DNA from: Chionoecetes opilio
Taxonomy: Eukaryota > Arthropoda > Malacostraca > Decapoda > Majidae
DNA: 64,000 nt
Direction: 5' to 3'
Assembly: GCA_016584305.1 (NCBI GenBank)
Contig: JACEEZ010002750.1
Span: forward strand, 1-64,000
The position numbers and the translations under genes were made by a program. The stretch's first letter is position 1. Each line of letters begins with the position of its first letter. A model generated the notes under the pieces. The model saw nothing but the letters and a program-made list of their open reading frames with translations. It did not search any database and had not been told where the DNA came from. Positions 12,421 to 22,062 of this stretch are shown here, piece after piece.

Positions 12421-12836
12421 TGAAAAGTTAATAAAATTAATTAATAAAAATTTTTTTCCTGGGAGTGAATTTTACGCGCTAATTTTCCTTCCCTTTTTCC
12501 CGAGTTAAAAATTATTTTTTTCAATCACCTTGTACTGATTAAGTAAAAACCAAATTTCCTTTCGGAAAACTTTTTCTCCCATCTGACCGGTTGATCTAAA
12601 TTAGGTATATTACCCGCAGTGGCGAGGGTAAGAGAGACGTGGGCTACTCAACGGAGTAACCCCAAATTTTTCTCTCTGCACATCCAGTGTCCGACAAGGG
12701 ACCCCCCATAGCCTAATAGCCATTATCATCACCGTGTGGTATCAACAGACAAAAACGAACATATAGTATGAAAGGTTTTTTTAGGAAGGACATTTAAATG
12801 TATTTTGAAACCCGGGGCGCGAACATACGGGATTTT

Positions 12837-13011
12837 TGTTAAGCCATGCCATCAGCCTGAATCAGGCGCTTCTAAAATTCTTTTGTTTTTTTGTTTAGGG
12901 GGTTTGGGTAGGACGTCAGGCCGCCATCGTGGTTGTGTACTGCAGAGTGGCTCAATAAAAATGTCCTTGCCACCAGGACTGTCTATCCCTTTTGCCATAG
13001 CGGTGTAAAAA
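12837..13011 (+). repeat. Copia 5' LTR
   Basis: About 175 bp starting TGTTAAGCCATG. It contains GGTTGTGTACTGCAGAG and CTCAATAAAAATG (AATAAA polyadenylation signal at about 12953), and ends just before the primer site. It matches copies at 19069, 23220 and 33979-34167 (minus). Confidence 0.8.
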
Positions 13012-13012
13012 A

Positions 13013-13024
13013 TGGTAGCAAGGG
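13013..13024 (+). other. Primer-binding site, initiator-Met tRNA type
   Basis: TGGTAGCAAGGG lies two bases after the LTR. In the minus-strand copy the same site reads TGGTAGCAGAGC, which complements the 3' end of animal initiator methionine tRNA, the usual primer of copia-type elements. Confidence 0.65.
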
Positions 13025-13128
13025 GGTTTCCGGCAAGAATGGTCAGTGACAACGAGACAGAAGACCGAGAATGAGGGGTGACACTGGCCCAGCTGACTAG
13101 GGGCAAGTCCATACAACAACAGTGCAAG

Positions 13129-13560
13129 ATGAGCGGCCAGGGTGTAAAGTGCCCGCCCCCTGGGTTTTGGGAATAAAGCATGACAGATGGAAGACGAACT
13201 GGAAGCACGGCAGCGGTGACACTACGGAGAAGAAGAAAAACACGCCCAAAAAGTTGCCCCGTTGTTCCCAGAAGGCAGTGAGGTGAGAGACAGAGTTTTT
13301 AGTGAAGTAGAAATTGCAGAATTAAATGCTGACGATGGTATGACTAAGCTTCTGCAGTACTTGGACAAAGGGTACAACAAGGATGAAGTGACAAGTGCCC
13401 ATGACTCCTGGTCTGATTTTGATACTTTTCGGAAGGGGACAACACTAACATTGAGGCAAAGGTCTCTGAGTTTGAGAAGAGGCACAAAAAGCTGTTAAAA
13501 CATGGCATAGTGATACCCACAAGCATTCTGGCCTTCTAACTGCTTGACTGTGCTGGTCTG
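13129..13560 (+). pseudogene. Copia gag, N-terminal part
   Basis: Begins at ATG 13129 (MSGQGVKC), then shifts frame. The readable core FPEGSEVRDRVFSEVEIAEL (from 13262) continues with DGMTKLLQYLDKGYNKDEVT and a DSWSDFDTFRK block. A minus-strand copy at 28485-28932 reads cleanly from MSGQGVKCLPPVFGGDKSYD and confirms the start. Gag would form the particle that packages element RNA. The reading frame is cut by the LINE at 13561 and resumes at 17261. At least one indel lies between 13150 and 13262. Confidence 0.7.
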
Positions 13561-14151
13561 CAAGAGGAAGACTGGCTGCAAGAGGAAGATACGGAGGTAA
13601 GGACGGTAGACGATACATCATTACCCGAAGGTAAAATCTTGGTTGTTGGTGACAGTCAGGTTAGGCACCTAGACAGCAGGTTCTGTGACAGGGAAGGGAT
13701 GCACATGAAGTTGTTGAGTTACCCAGGGAAGGGGATAGGTTATGTTAGTGACAAGATAGTTGAGTGCATGGTGGACCAAGGGAAAAAGCCCATCGTCTGC
13801 CTGAGCGCTGGGGGAAACGATGTTGAGTGTGTAAGGAGTGAGGAATTGCTACGGCGGTTCAAGGAAGCTGTAGGTAAGGTTAGGGACAGGGGTGGGTTCC
13901 CTGTGGTGTGTGGCGTCCTTCCAAGACGCTTTGTTGACGACTTGTGGTACTCCAGGGCTATTGCCTTGAATGGCCGGCTGGCACTTCATTGCAAAGCCAA
14001 TGGTTGGGCCTTTGTCGACAGCTGGGACCTCTTTTTCGGGCATAACAGCCTCTACCGCAGGGACGGGGTGCACTTTTCGAGGAAAGGAGTTCAGATCTTG
14101 TCTGAATCCCTTGAAAGGGAGGTAGATGCACTGCAGGCTTTTTTAAGATAG
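13561..14151 (+). CDS. CR1 ORF1 fragment with SGNH/GDSL esterase domain
   Basis: Open from the insertion junction to the stop at 14149, about 196 codons with no initiator of its own because the 5' end is truncated. It contains VVGDSQVRH (block I, nucleophile Ser), SAGGNDVE (block III, Gly/Asn) and RRDGVHFS (block V, Asp-His), the catalytic layout of SGNH hydrolases. An esterase-type domain in ORF1 is documented for CR1-clade LINEs. ORF1 proteins bind element RNA, and the hydrolase may act on lipid membranes. All catalytic residues are present, so the domain could fold if expressed. Upstream residues 1-25 are acidic (QEEDWLQEED). Confidence 0.8.
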   Translation, partial: QEEDWLQEEDTEVRTVDDTSLPEGKILVVGDSQVRHLDSRFCDREGMHMKLLSYPGKGIGYVSDKIVECMVDQGKKPIVCLSAGGNDVECVRSEELLRRFKEAVGKVRDRGGFPVVCGVLPRRFVDDLWYSRAIALNGRLALHCKANGWAFVDSWDLFFGHNSLYRRDGVHFSRKGVQILSESLEREVDALQAFLR

Positions 14152-14231
14152 AGAACCGGGGAGTAGACACGGGGGTCGGGGTAAAGGAAACTTGCAACAC
14201 TAGGAGGAGTTTCAGAAGGCAGGGAACTAAA

Positions 14232-15224
14232 GTGATTTGTAAGAAGAGAGAGAGGAGGGGTTTAGTTAAAGATAAAGGGAAAATTGACAAAAATAAGAGA
14301 AGTTGCTTGAAGGTTTACTATACAAACTGTAGGAGTATTTTAAACAAGATAGATTTCCTGCGAGGAATAAATAGTGTAGAGGATTTTGTTATAATAGCAT
14401 TAACAGAAACATGGTTGGATATGTCAGGAAAGGTATTCGATCCGGAAGTCGAGATAGCTGGGTATAAGTTATTTCACAAGGACAGAGTAGGCAGACGAGG
14501 TGGAGGAGTTGCGCTTTATGCAAGAGATGCATTGCAGTGTTGTGTTAATAATGTTATAAAAACAGATGACAGCATAGAGTCTATATGGGTAGAGGTTACG
14601 GAGGGAACTGAGAAAATGGTTTTGGGTGTAGTGTATAGGCCTCCAAACTTATGTAAAGAGGATTCAGCTCCTATATGGGAAGAAATAAACAAGGCCTGCA
14701 GATATAATCGACTATGCGCGGTGGGAGATTTTAATCTTAGGAATATAGACTGGGATTTAATTATAGGAGACAACGACGCAGATGAATTGTTAAATATAAT
14801 CCAGGATAATTTCCTAAGCCAAGCAATCAAGGAGCCTACTAGAGGAGATAATATCCTAGATTTATTGCTGACAAATAGGGATGACTTAGTTACAAATGTG
14901 GAGGCTGGTGGAAAGTTAGATAATAGTGATCATTATGAGATCAGATTTAGCTTAAAATGGGAAGTTGGAAAATTAAGAGTCAACAAAGAAAGAATACCTA
15001 ATTTCAGAAAGGCCAATTATGCAGGATTAAGAAGACACCTGGAGGGGATTAAAAAGGTGTGTGGGATGGAGGGGAAGAAAGGTTCCAAGTTTAATGCCAT
15101 TAAGGGCAGGGCGGTGACACCTGGAAAGGCCAATTATGAAGGATTAGGAAGACACCTGGTGGAGATTAGCGTTGAAAGTGATGTCGGGGCGGAGGGGGAT
15201 TATAGCTTATTTGTAAGAATATAA
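14232..15224 (+). CDS. LINE A ORF2, N-terminal APE-type endonuclease
   Basis: About 330 codons. EEP endonuclease signatures in order: TNCRSILNK (catalytic Asn), IALTETWLD (catalytic Glu), GVVYRPPN, AVGDFNLRNIDW (Asp/Asn), and LDNSDHYEI (SDH motif). This nicks target DNA to prime reverse transcription. Near residues 255-320 a stretch starting NYAGLRRHLEGI recurs about 114 bp later as NYEGLGRHLVEI, an internal tandem duplication. The frame ends at 15224. The RT continues in the third frame, so one frameshift separates two parts of a single original ORF2. Confidence 0.85.
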   Translation: MICKKRERRGLVKDKGKIDKNKRSCLKVYYTNCRSILNKIDFLRGINSVEDFVIIALTETWLDMSGKVFDPEVEIAGYKLFHKDRVGRRGGGVALYARDALQCCVNNVIKTDDSIESIWVEVTEGTEKMVLGVVYRPPNLCKEDSAPIWEEINKACRYNRLCAVGDFNLRNIDWDLIIGDNDADELLNIIQDNFLSQAIKEPTRGDNILDLLLTNRDDLVTNVEAGGKLDNSDHYEIRFSLKWEVGKLRVNKERIPNFRKANYAGLRRHLEGIKKVCGMEGKKGSKFNAIKGRAVTPGKANYEGLGRHLVEISVESDVGAEGDYSLFVRI

Positions 15225-15289
15225 TTGATGGACAGAAAAAACCTATTCCTTATAGGGGAATAAGGTCAAGAAAGAGTGACCCAAAATGG

Positions 15290-16483
15290 ATGACCACTAG
15301 TTTAAAACACAACATTGGAGTAAAAAGAAACATGTACTTAAGGATCAAGGCTGGACAGGTGAGCAAAGAACAGTATAACGTGATGGCGAGGACAGTGAAG
15401 AAATTAACTCGAGTTGCTAAGAACAATTATGAGATTATAGTAGCAGAACAGGCGAAAAGGGACCCAAAAGGGTTCTATCAGGTTTATAAAACAAAGACAA
15501 GGGAATTAGTTGGGCCCTTAAGGTCAGGACAAGGTGAGGTCTTAAATACGGATGAGGATATGTGTAGGAGTCTAAATGATTATTTCTTAAGTGTTCTTAC
15601 GGAGGAGGATACACAGACGATACCTGATAGTGAACAGATGTTCAAAGGAAGCGATGAGGAGAAACTCAAAGATATTGTGATAACTAGGGAAATGGTGGAA
15701 GAGGGTATAGATAAAATGAAGAATTTTAAATCGCCAGAACCAGATGAAGTGTATCCCAGAGTATTAAAAGAATGCAAGGAGGTTGTTAGCGAGTCGTTAG
15801 TGCCCATTTTTAGGAAATCGGTTGAGATAGGCGATGTGCCATTATTGTGGAGGAAAGGAAATGTTGTTCCCATATTTAAGAAGGGAGACAGAGGACTAAA
15901 GTCAAATTATCGACCCGTAAGTCTAACATCAGTGGTGGGTAAATTATTGGAATCTATTATTGCAAAAAACATTAGAGAGCACTTAGATAAACATAGTTTG
16001 ATCAACGATTCACAACATGGATTCACCAAGGGTAGGTCATGTCTCACCAATTTATTGACTTTTTATAGGAAAGTTTATGAGACGGCAGATAATGATAAGG
16101 ATTATGATATAATATATCTGGACTTTAGTAAGGTATTTGACAAAGTACCACACGAGAGACTCTTAAATAAGGTTAAGGCTCATGGAATAGATGGGAAGGT
16201 TCTTCATTGGATCAGAGCTTGGTTAAGTAATAGGCAACAAAGGTTTACAATTAATGGTTCTAAATCTGAATGGGGACTGGTGACAAGTGGAGTTCCACAA
16301 GGGTCTGTTTTGGGTCCATTACTATTTTTTATTTACATCAACGACTTGGATAGTGGGATTAGCAGTGATATCAGCAAGTTTGCTGATGATACTAAGTTAG
16401 GTAGGATTATTGGATCACAGTCTGACGTAAACATATTGCAGGGAGACTTAGATAAACTTAATGAGTGGGCAGTCAGATGGTAG
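15290..16483 (+). CDS. LINE A ORF2, reverse transcriptase
   Basis: About 397 codons continuing ORF2 after a frameshift between 15224 and 15290. RT blocks: LKSNYRPVSLTSVVGKLLE, NDSQHGFTKGRSCLTNLL, IIYLDFSKVFDKVPHERLL (motif A), SGVPQGSVLGPLLFFIYIND (motif B), and ISKFADDTKLG (motif C, FADD active site). Polymerase residues are intact. The reading frame stops at a TAG in AVRW-stop where the family normally reads on, and the C-terminal part follows at 16592. Synthesises cDNA at the nicked target. Confidence 0.9.
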   Translation: MTTSLKHNIGVKRNMYLRIKAGQVSKEQYNVMARTVKKLTRVAKNNYEIIVAEQAKRDPKGFYQVYKTKTRELVGPLRSGQGEVLNTDEDMCRSLNDYFLSVLTEEDTQTIPDSEQMFKGSDEEKLKDIVITREMVEEGIDKMKNFKSPEPDEVYPRVLKECKEVVSESLVPIFRKSVEIGDVPLLWRKGNVVPIFKKGDRGLKSNYRPVSLTSVVGKLLESIIAKNIREHLDKHSLINDSQHGFTKGRSCLTNLLTFYRKVYETADNDKDYDIIYLDFSKVFDKVPHERLLNKVKAHGIDGKVLHWIRAWLSNRQQRFTINGSKSEWGLVTSGVPQGSVLGPLLFFIYINDLDSGISSDISKFADDTKLGRIIGSQSDVNILQGDLDKLNEWAVRW

Positions 16484-16591
16484 ATGGAATTTAATATTGA
16501 TAAGTAGCGTTTTGAATGTTGGTAGAAAAAACCCTGGTAATAGATAAGCAATGTATCGCTGAAAAGATCAGAAGGTGAAAAAGATCTTGGA

Positions 16592-17182
16592 GTGAGGGTG
16601 AGCCCAGACCTCCGACCTAGGAAACAATGTATTGAGGCCAGAAATAGAGCTAATAGAGTGTTAGGATTCATTACCAGAAGTGTTAAAAGTAGAAGTGCGG
16701 AAGTTATTCTAAAGCTTTATCTGGCTCTAGTCAGGCCTCACCTAGACTATGCGGTTCAGTTTTGGTCTCCATATTACAGGATGGATATAGCCTTGTTAGA
16801 AACAGTGCTGAGAAGGATGACCAAAATGATATAAGGGATGCGTAACTTTAGTTATGAGAGGAGATTGAAGTTATTAAAATTACACTCACTCGAGAGACGC
16901 AGAGTAAGGGGCGATCTGATAGAAGTTTTTAAGTGGATAAAGGGATTTAATAAAGGAGAGATAGGAAAAGTTCTTATGGTTTTTAACCAGGGTAGAACAA
17001 GAAGTAATGGATTCAAGCTGGAAAAGCGTAGATTTAGAAAGGAAATAGGGAGGAACTGGTTCACAAATAGGGTGGTGAATGAATGGAATGGACTCAGTAG
17101 ACAGGTAGTTAGTGGGGAGTTATTAGGGAGCTTTAAAGAGGGGCTGGATAGGTTCATGGATGGGGATGAAAGGTGGATGTAG
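16592..17182 (+). pseudogene. LINE A ORF2, C-terminal domain
   Basis: Two adjacent pieces in one frame split by a TAA at about 16832: VNKSRS-type region SVKSRSAEVILKLYLALVRP, then LDYAVQFWSPYYRMDIALLE, and MRNFSYERRLKLLKLHSLER. This conserved tail follows RT in CR1-group LINEs. A cleaner homologue on the minus strand at 34340-34690 reads through the split (MTKMIHGMRNFSCERR), showing that the stop here is a mutation. Confidence 0.75.
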
Positions 17183-17244
17183 ATAGTGTTAGGTGACAGG
17201 AACTACCACGTGTAGGCCTCACGGCCTCTTGTAGCTTCCTTATT

Positions 17245-17260
17245 TTCTTATGTTCTTATG
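17245..17260 (+). repeat. LINE A 3' terminal octamer repeat
   Basis: Two tandem copies of TTCTTATG at the 3' end. Short octamer arrays at the 3' terminus, instead of poly(A), are characteristic of CR1. Confidence 0.75.
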
Positions 17261-17834
17261 TCTGTCACACAGAGATAAACAACTAGCCTTAACTGCAGTA
17301 GATTACAGCAAGCCAGACACCATGTTTCAACAAATGATTGATGCCCTAAGAAAGTTTTTGGCATCAAGGCTGTACCTTCAAGTGGCACTCAAGGAAGGTC
17401 TGAGACTAGTTCTGGCATCACCATCAAGACTGAACCTGCATATGTTGCTGAGGAGGTGAACTTCACGTACCAAGGACGAAACAAGAGAATAAATGAAGGA
17501 GGCTATTCTGCGCCGAGTGGTGCAAGAGGACAGACGCTGAACAGAGATATGTGGAGTGGAAGAGGTCCACAAAAGACTAACCCAGTGGACTGGTGGGGCA
17601 ACATCGCAGTGTCCCGTCTGTAAGTCTGAGTTTCACTATGCTCCTAGATGTCCAAACAGGGAGAGAAAAGTTTATGAGAGTCAAGCTGAAAATGACCCTA
17701 AAGACAAAGATGATGTCTATCTTACTTGTGGGAACAGAAATTGTGATGAAATGAGAATGTTAGTTGGTGAAACATTTAACAGTGGTGCTTTGGGTTCTGC
17801 GTGCTCTTCTACTGTTTGTGGTGGTCACTGTTGA
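17261..17834 (+). pseudogene. Copia gag C-terminus, zinc knuckle and protease
   Basis: Gag resumes after the LINE: AVDYSKPDTMFQQMIDALRK near 17297-17355. A CCHC zinc knuckle, CPVCKSEFHYAPRC (17610-17650, spacing C-x2-C-x4-H-x4-C), binds RNA during packaging. Then LVGETFNSGALGSACSSTVC (about 17761-17820) occupies the position of the aspartic protease. The catalytic Asp is not seen in this copy (GSA where a D-S/T-G/A is expected). The stop after GGHC at 17834 breaks the link to integrase, whose frame restarts at 17844. Confidence 0.7.
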
Positions 17835-17843
17835 CTTAGTTAT

Positions 17844-18932
17844 TTGGAGTCTTTACCAGCTGACAAACTGGTCACAGTCAGTGAAGAAGAGAGGAATACT
17901 ACCTTTAAATTCGGTGATGGTAGAGTGGTACCTTCTTTGAAAAAGGTTATATTTCCATGTGTACTTGCAGGTACCCAGTGTAAATTACGGTGTGATGTTG
18001 TAGAAAGTGATATACCTCTACTCTTTGGAAAGCCATCCATGAAAAAAGGCAAAGTCAAGTTAGATGTTGAAAATGACTGTGCAGTTATCCTAGGAAAATC
18101 CATTAAGCTACAGTGTACCCCCTCGGGTCACCACTGTACTCCACCGACTGAGGAGACCTCTACCAAAAGTATTAAGCAAGTGTTGGTAACTGTGGGCTTA
18201 GGTGACAGTGAAAAAAGGAAGCGTGTGTTAAAGTTACACCAACCATTTGCTCACCCCACTAGAAAACGCTTGAGTCAGTTGTTAACAGATGCTGGGGTGG
18301 AGGATGCAGATTATTTTAGGTTAGTAGAAGAAGTAACTGATGGTTGCAGTACTTGCAAGAAATACAAAAGAACCCCTTCTAGACCTGTGGTGAGTTTGCC
18401 TTTAGCTAGAGTCTTTAATGAAGTTGTGGCTATGGATTTGAAAGAGTGGAAAAAGGGGGAGGTTTATTTTGTGCACCTTGTTGATGTAGCTACAAGATAT
18501 TGCAGGTCTGCCGTTGTTCATGATAAAAAGAGGAGGACAATTATTGATAAAGTGATTGAAATGTGGCTAGGGACTGGATTAGGCTCACCAGAAAAATTCT
18601 TAGCTGACAATGGAGGAGAATTTGCTAATGAAGAATTCACTGACATGTGTGAGAATTTAAACATTAGAACCATGCATACAGCTGCACAAAGCCCTTTCAG
18701 CAATGGTTTATGTGAGAGAAACCATGCAGTAATAGATGAGACGGTGAGAAAAATAGTAGCTGAGCAGCCTAAGTGCCCTTTACACACAGCACTAGCGTGG
18801 GCTGTGCTTGCCAAGAACTGTCTGCAGATGGTTGGAGGGTACAGCCCTTATCAGTTAGTTTTTGGCAGGAACCCAAAACTCCCTTGTGTAATGAATGATT
18901 CACTAGCAGCTCTAGAAGGCACTACAAGGTGA
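17844..18932 (+). CDS. Copia protease tail and integrase
   Basis: About 362 codons. The N-terminal part (FKFGDGRVVPSLKKVIFPC) belongs to the end of the protease region. Residues from about 130 contain the zinc-binding pre-integrase pattern LHQPFAHPTRKRLSQLL followed by GCSTCKKYKRTPSRP (H-H-C-C). The catalytic core has AMDLKEW, FLADNGGEF and SNGLCERNHAVIDE, giving a D, D, E triad for cDNA insertion. VGGYSPYQLVFGRNPKLP is the usual C-terminal GRNP-type motif. The frame ends at 18932 exactly where the duplicated segment begins, so the join to RT is destroyed. Confidence 0.85.
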   Translation: MESLPADKLVTVSEEERNTTFKFGDGRVVPSLKKVIFPCVLAGTQCKLRCDVVESDIPLLFGKPSMKKGKVKLDVENDCAVILGKSIKLQCTPSGHHCTPPTEETSTKSIKQVLVTVGLGDSEKRKRVLKLHQPFAHPTRKRLSQLLTDAGVEDADYFRLVEEVTDGCSTCKKYKRTPSRPVVSLPLARVFNEVVAMDLKEWKKGEVYFVHLVDVATRYCRSAVVHDKKRRTIIDKVIEMWLGTGLGSPEKFLADNGGEFANEEFTDMCENLNIRTMHTAAQSPFSNGLCERNHAVIDETVRKIVAEQPKCPLHTALAWAVLAKNCLQMVGGYSPYQLVFGRNPKLPCVMNDSLAALEGTTR

Positions 18933-18937
18933 CACAT

Positions 18938-21900
18938 AGACTAATAGACATTATCATCACCGTGTGTGTATCAACAGACAAACACTAAACATGATAGTGG
19001 GAAAGCGTTTAATAGGAAGGTCATTACAATGTATTTTGATCCCCGGGGCGCGAAGGACCACCACGGGATGTTAAGTTAACAATGCAATCAGCCTTAAGTC
19101 AGGCGCTTTCTTCAACTATCTTTTGTTTGGTGTTAGGTTTTCAGGTAGGATTAGTCATGGGGCGCCCGTCTGTGGTTGTGTACTGCAGATGCGCTCAATA
19201 AAACTTGTCACTTGACCACCAGGGCTTGTATATCCCATTCTTGCCAGTATGCAGGTAACAAAGGTAGCCAGACGTAGTTCCATGGCAAGAAAATGGCAGG
19301 GGACAACGAGACAAGGAAAGACCGAGAATGAGAGGTGAGCACCGGCGCACAAGTGTATAGGTAGCAGAGTCCCAATACAAACAACAGTGCAAGAATGAGA
19401 GGCCAGGTGTAAAGTGACTGCCACCTGTGCTTTGGGTGGAGATAAAAGCTATGGACCAGATGGAAGACAAGAAATGGAAGCAAAAAAGAAAAATGCATAA
19501 CAGTGGCCTTGTCGTTCCCAGAAGGTTAGCGAGGTGAGAGGACAGAGTTTTTAGTGAAGTAGAAATTGCCAGAATTAAATGCACGATGGTAATCTGACTA
19601 AGCTTCTGCTAGTACTTGGACAAACGGATACAAGAAGATGAAGTGACAAGTGCTCATGACTCCTGGTCTATGATTTTGAAACTTTTCGGAAGGCGACAAA
19701 CACTAAACATTGAGGCTACGTCTCGAGTTTGCGAAGAGGCACAAAAAAGCTGTCAAACAACATGGCAATAGTGATACCCACAAGCATTCTGGCCTTCCAA
19801 ATCTGCTTGACTGGCTGGGTAGCAAAAAGAAGATGGCTGCTAGAGGAAAATACGGAGGTAAGGACGGTAGACGTTACATCATTACCCGAAGGTAAAATCT
19901 TGGTTGTGGTGAGTCAGGATTGTAGGTATCTCTACAGAGGTTCTGTGACAGGAAGGGATGCACAGAAGTCGTCGTGGAGTTACCAGGGAAGGGGGACTAG
20001 GTTATGTAGTGACAAGATAGTTGAGTCATGGCAGACCAAAGGGGAAAGAGCCCATTCGTCTGCCTGAGTGCTGGGGAAATGAGTTGAGTGTGTAAAGAGT
20101 GAGGAATTGCTACCGGCGGTTCAAAGGAAGTGTAGGTAAAGTTAGGGCCAAGGGGTGGGTCCCTAGTGTGTGTGTGGTCGTCCTTCCAAGACGCTTTGTG
20201 ACGACTTGTGTACTCCAGGCTATTGCGGTGAATTTACAGCTGGGCACTTCATTGCAAAAAGGCCAAAATGGTTGGCCCTTTGTCGACGCTGTGGACCTCT
20301 TTTTCGGGACATAAACCACCTCTACCGCAGGGACGGGGTTTGGGTGTCACTGTTCGAGGAAAGGAGTTCAGATCTTGGTCTGAATCCCTTGAAAGGAGGT
20401 AGGTGCCATGCAGGCTTCTTTTTTAAGACAGAGAACCGGGGATTAGACACGGGGTCGGGTAAGGAAACTTGCGACACTAGAGGAGTTCAGAAGGCAGGGA
20501 CCTAAAGGGATTCGTAACGACGAGAGAGCGGGGTGGTTTAGTTAAAGATAAGGGGAAAAATGGAACATAAAAAGAGGAGTTGCTGAAGGTTTAATAAACA
20601 AAACTGCTAGGGAGTATTTTGAAACAAGATAGATTTCTGAGAGGAATAATTAGTGTAGAGGATTTTGACTATAATAGCATAACAGAAACATGGTGGATAT
20701 GTCAGGAAACGGTATTGATCCGGAAGTCGAGATAGCTGGGTTAGAAGTTATTTCAAAGGGACAGAGTAGGCAGAACGCAGGTGGAGGATTTCGCGCTTTT
20801 ACGAAAGAGAACATTTCATTGTTGTGTTTTATAATGTTCTAAAAACATGATAGATAGACGGCATAGAGTCTATAGGGGTAGAGGTTACGGAGGGAACTGA
20901 GAAAAATGGTTTGGGGTAGTGTATAGGCCTCCAAACTTATGTAAAGAGGATTCAGCTCCCTATAGGCAAGAAATAAACAAGGCCGCAGATATATTGAATA
21001 TTGCGTGGTGGGAAAAAGTTTACTTAATGGAATATAGACTGGGATTTAATATGAGTTGACAGCGAGCAGAGGAATGTTAAAGATAATTCAGGATAACTTC
21101 CTTAAGCCAAACAATGAAGAAGCCTATAGAGGAGAATAATATCTCTAGATTATACTGACAAATAGGGATGATTTAGGTTACAAACTTGGAGGTTGGGTGG
21201 GAAGTTGATAATAGTTGATCATTATGCGGATCAGATTTAGCTTAAAATGGTGAAGTTGGAATATATTTAAGAGTCAACAAAGGAACAAGAATACATAATT
21301 TCAGAAGTGCAATTATGTAGGATTAAGAAGACACCTGGAGGGGATTAACAAGGGGTGTGGAATGGAGGGAAGAGAAAGTTTCCCAAGTTTAATGCATTAA
21401 GGGCAGGGCGGCGGCGTGGCCAAGCTGGAAAGGAAAATTAGGAAGTTTAGGAAGACACTGGTGGAGATAGCGTTGAAAGTGATGTCGGGGCGGAGGGGGA
21501 TTATAGGCTCTTATTGGTATGAATATAATTGATTGGACAGGAAAAACCTATTCCTATAGGGGAATAAGTCAAGAATAGAGTGAACCCAAAATGGAGACCA
21601 TTAGTTGAAAAACAATATTGGAGTAAAAGAAACATTGGTATTTTAAGATTCAAGGGCTGCGTTCAGGTAAGCAAAGAACCGATAGAGTGATGACGAGGAC
21701 AGTGAAGAAATTAACAAGGGGTAGCTAAGAACAATTATGAGATTAAAGTACAGGACAGGCGAAAAAGGGGACCCAAAGGGTTATATTCAGGTATATAAAA
21801 CAAAGACAAGGGAATTAGTTCTGGCCCGTTTAAGGTCAGGACAGGGTGAGGTCTTAAATACGGATGAGGATATGTGTAAAAAGTCTAAAGATTATTTCTA

Positions 21901-22062
21901 ATTGTTGTTACTGAGGAGGAACCAGACAATAACATGATATGAACAGATGTTAAAGGAAGCGATGAGGAGAAACTCAAAGATATTGTGATAATAGGCAAAT
22001 GTGAATGAGGGCAAGATAAAAGAAGAATTTTAAATCGCCAGGACGATTGAAGTGTATCCCAG
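18938..22062 (+). repeat. Noisy direct duplicate of 12693-15759
   Basis: It repeats the pre-LTR flank, LTR (19069-19260), gag, the same gag-LINE junction (about 19820), LINE ORF1 and ORF2 through GTATCCCAG, and even the 114-bp internal duplication of LINE A (about 21305-21470). Single-base insertions and deletions occur every 10-20 bases, so no frame is open. Because the nested LINE is shared at the same junction, this is a copy of the already interrupted element, not an independent insertion. The end is abrupt at 22062. Confidence 0.85.
19069..19260 (+). repeat. Copia LTR within the duplicate
   Basis: Begins TGTTAAGTTAACAATGC and ends GCAGGTAACA, about 192 bp, with CTCAATAAAACTTG (polyadenylation signal). 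It is followed by a degraded primer site AAGGTAGCCAGACG. Confidence 0.75.

Larger units (their letters stand above)
12693..15759 (+). repeat. Clean copy of a 3.1-kb direct duplication
   Basis: This segment (pre-LTR flank, LTR, gag start, LINE junction, LINE ORF1 and most of ORF2) reappears at 18938-22062 in the same orientation with many indels. Homology ends abruptly after GTATCCCAG at 15759. Confidence 0.85.
13561..17260 (+). mobile_element. CR1-like non-LTR retrotransposon (LINE A), 5' truncated
   Basis: It carries the end of ORF1 (esterase) and ORF2 (endonuclease plus RT). It ends with two copies of TTCTTATG (17245-17260), the short 8-bp tandem 3' terminus typical of CR1. TCTG at 13557-13560 recurs at 17261-17264 as a likely target duplication. 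The uninterrupted gag at 28485-28600 (minus) shows the empty site. The 5' boundary falls inside ORF1, consistent with incomplete reverse transcription. Confidence 0.85.
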
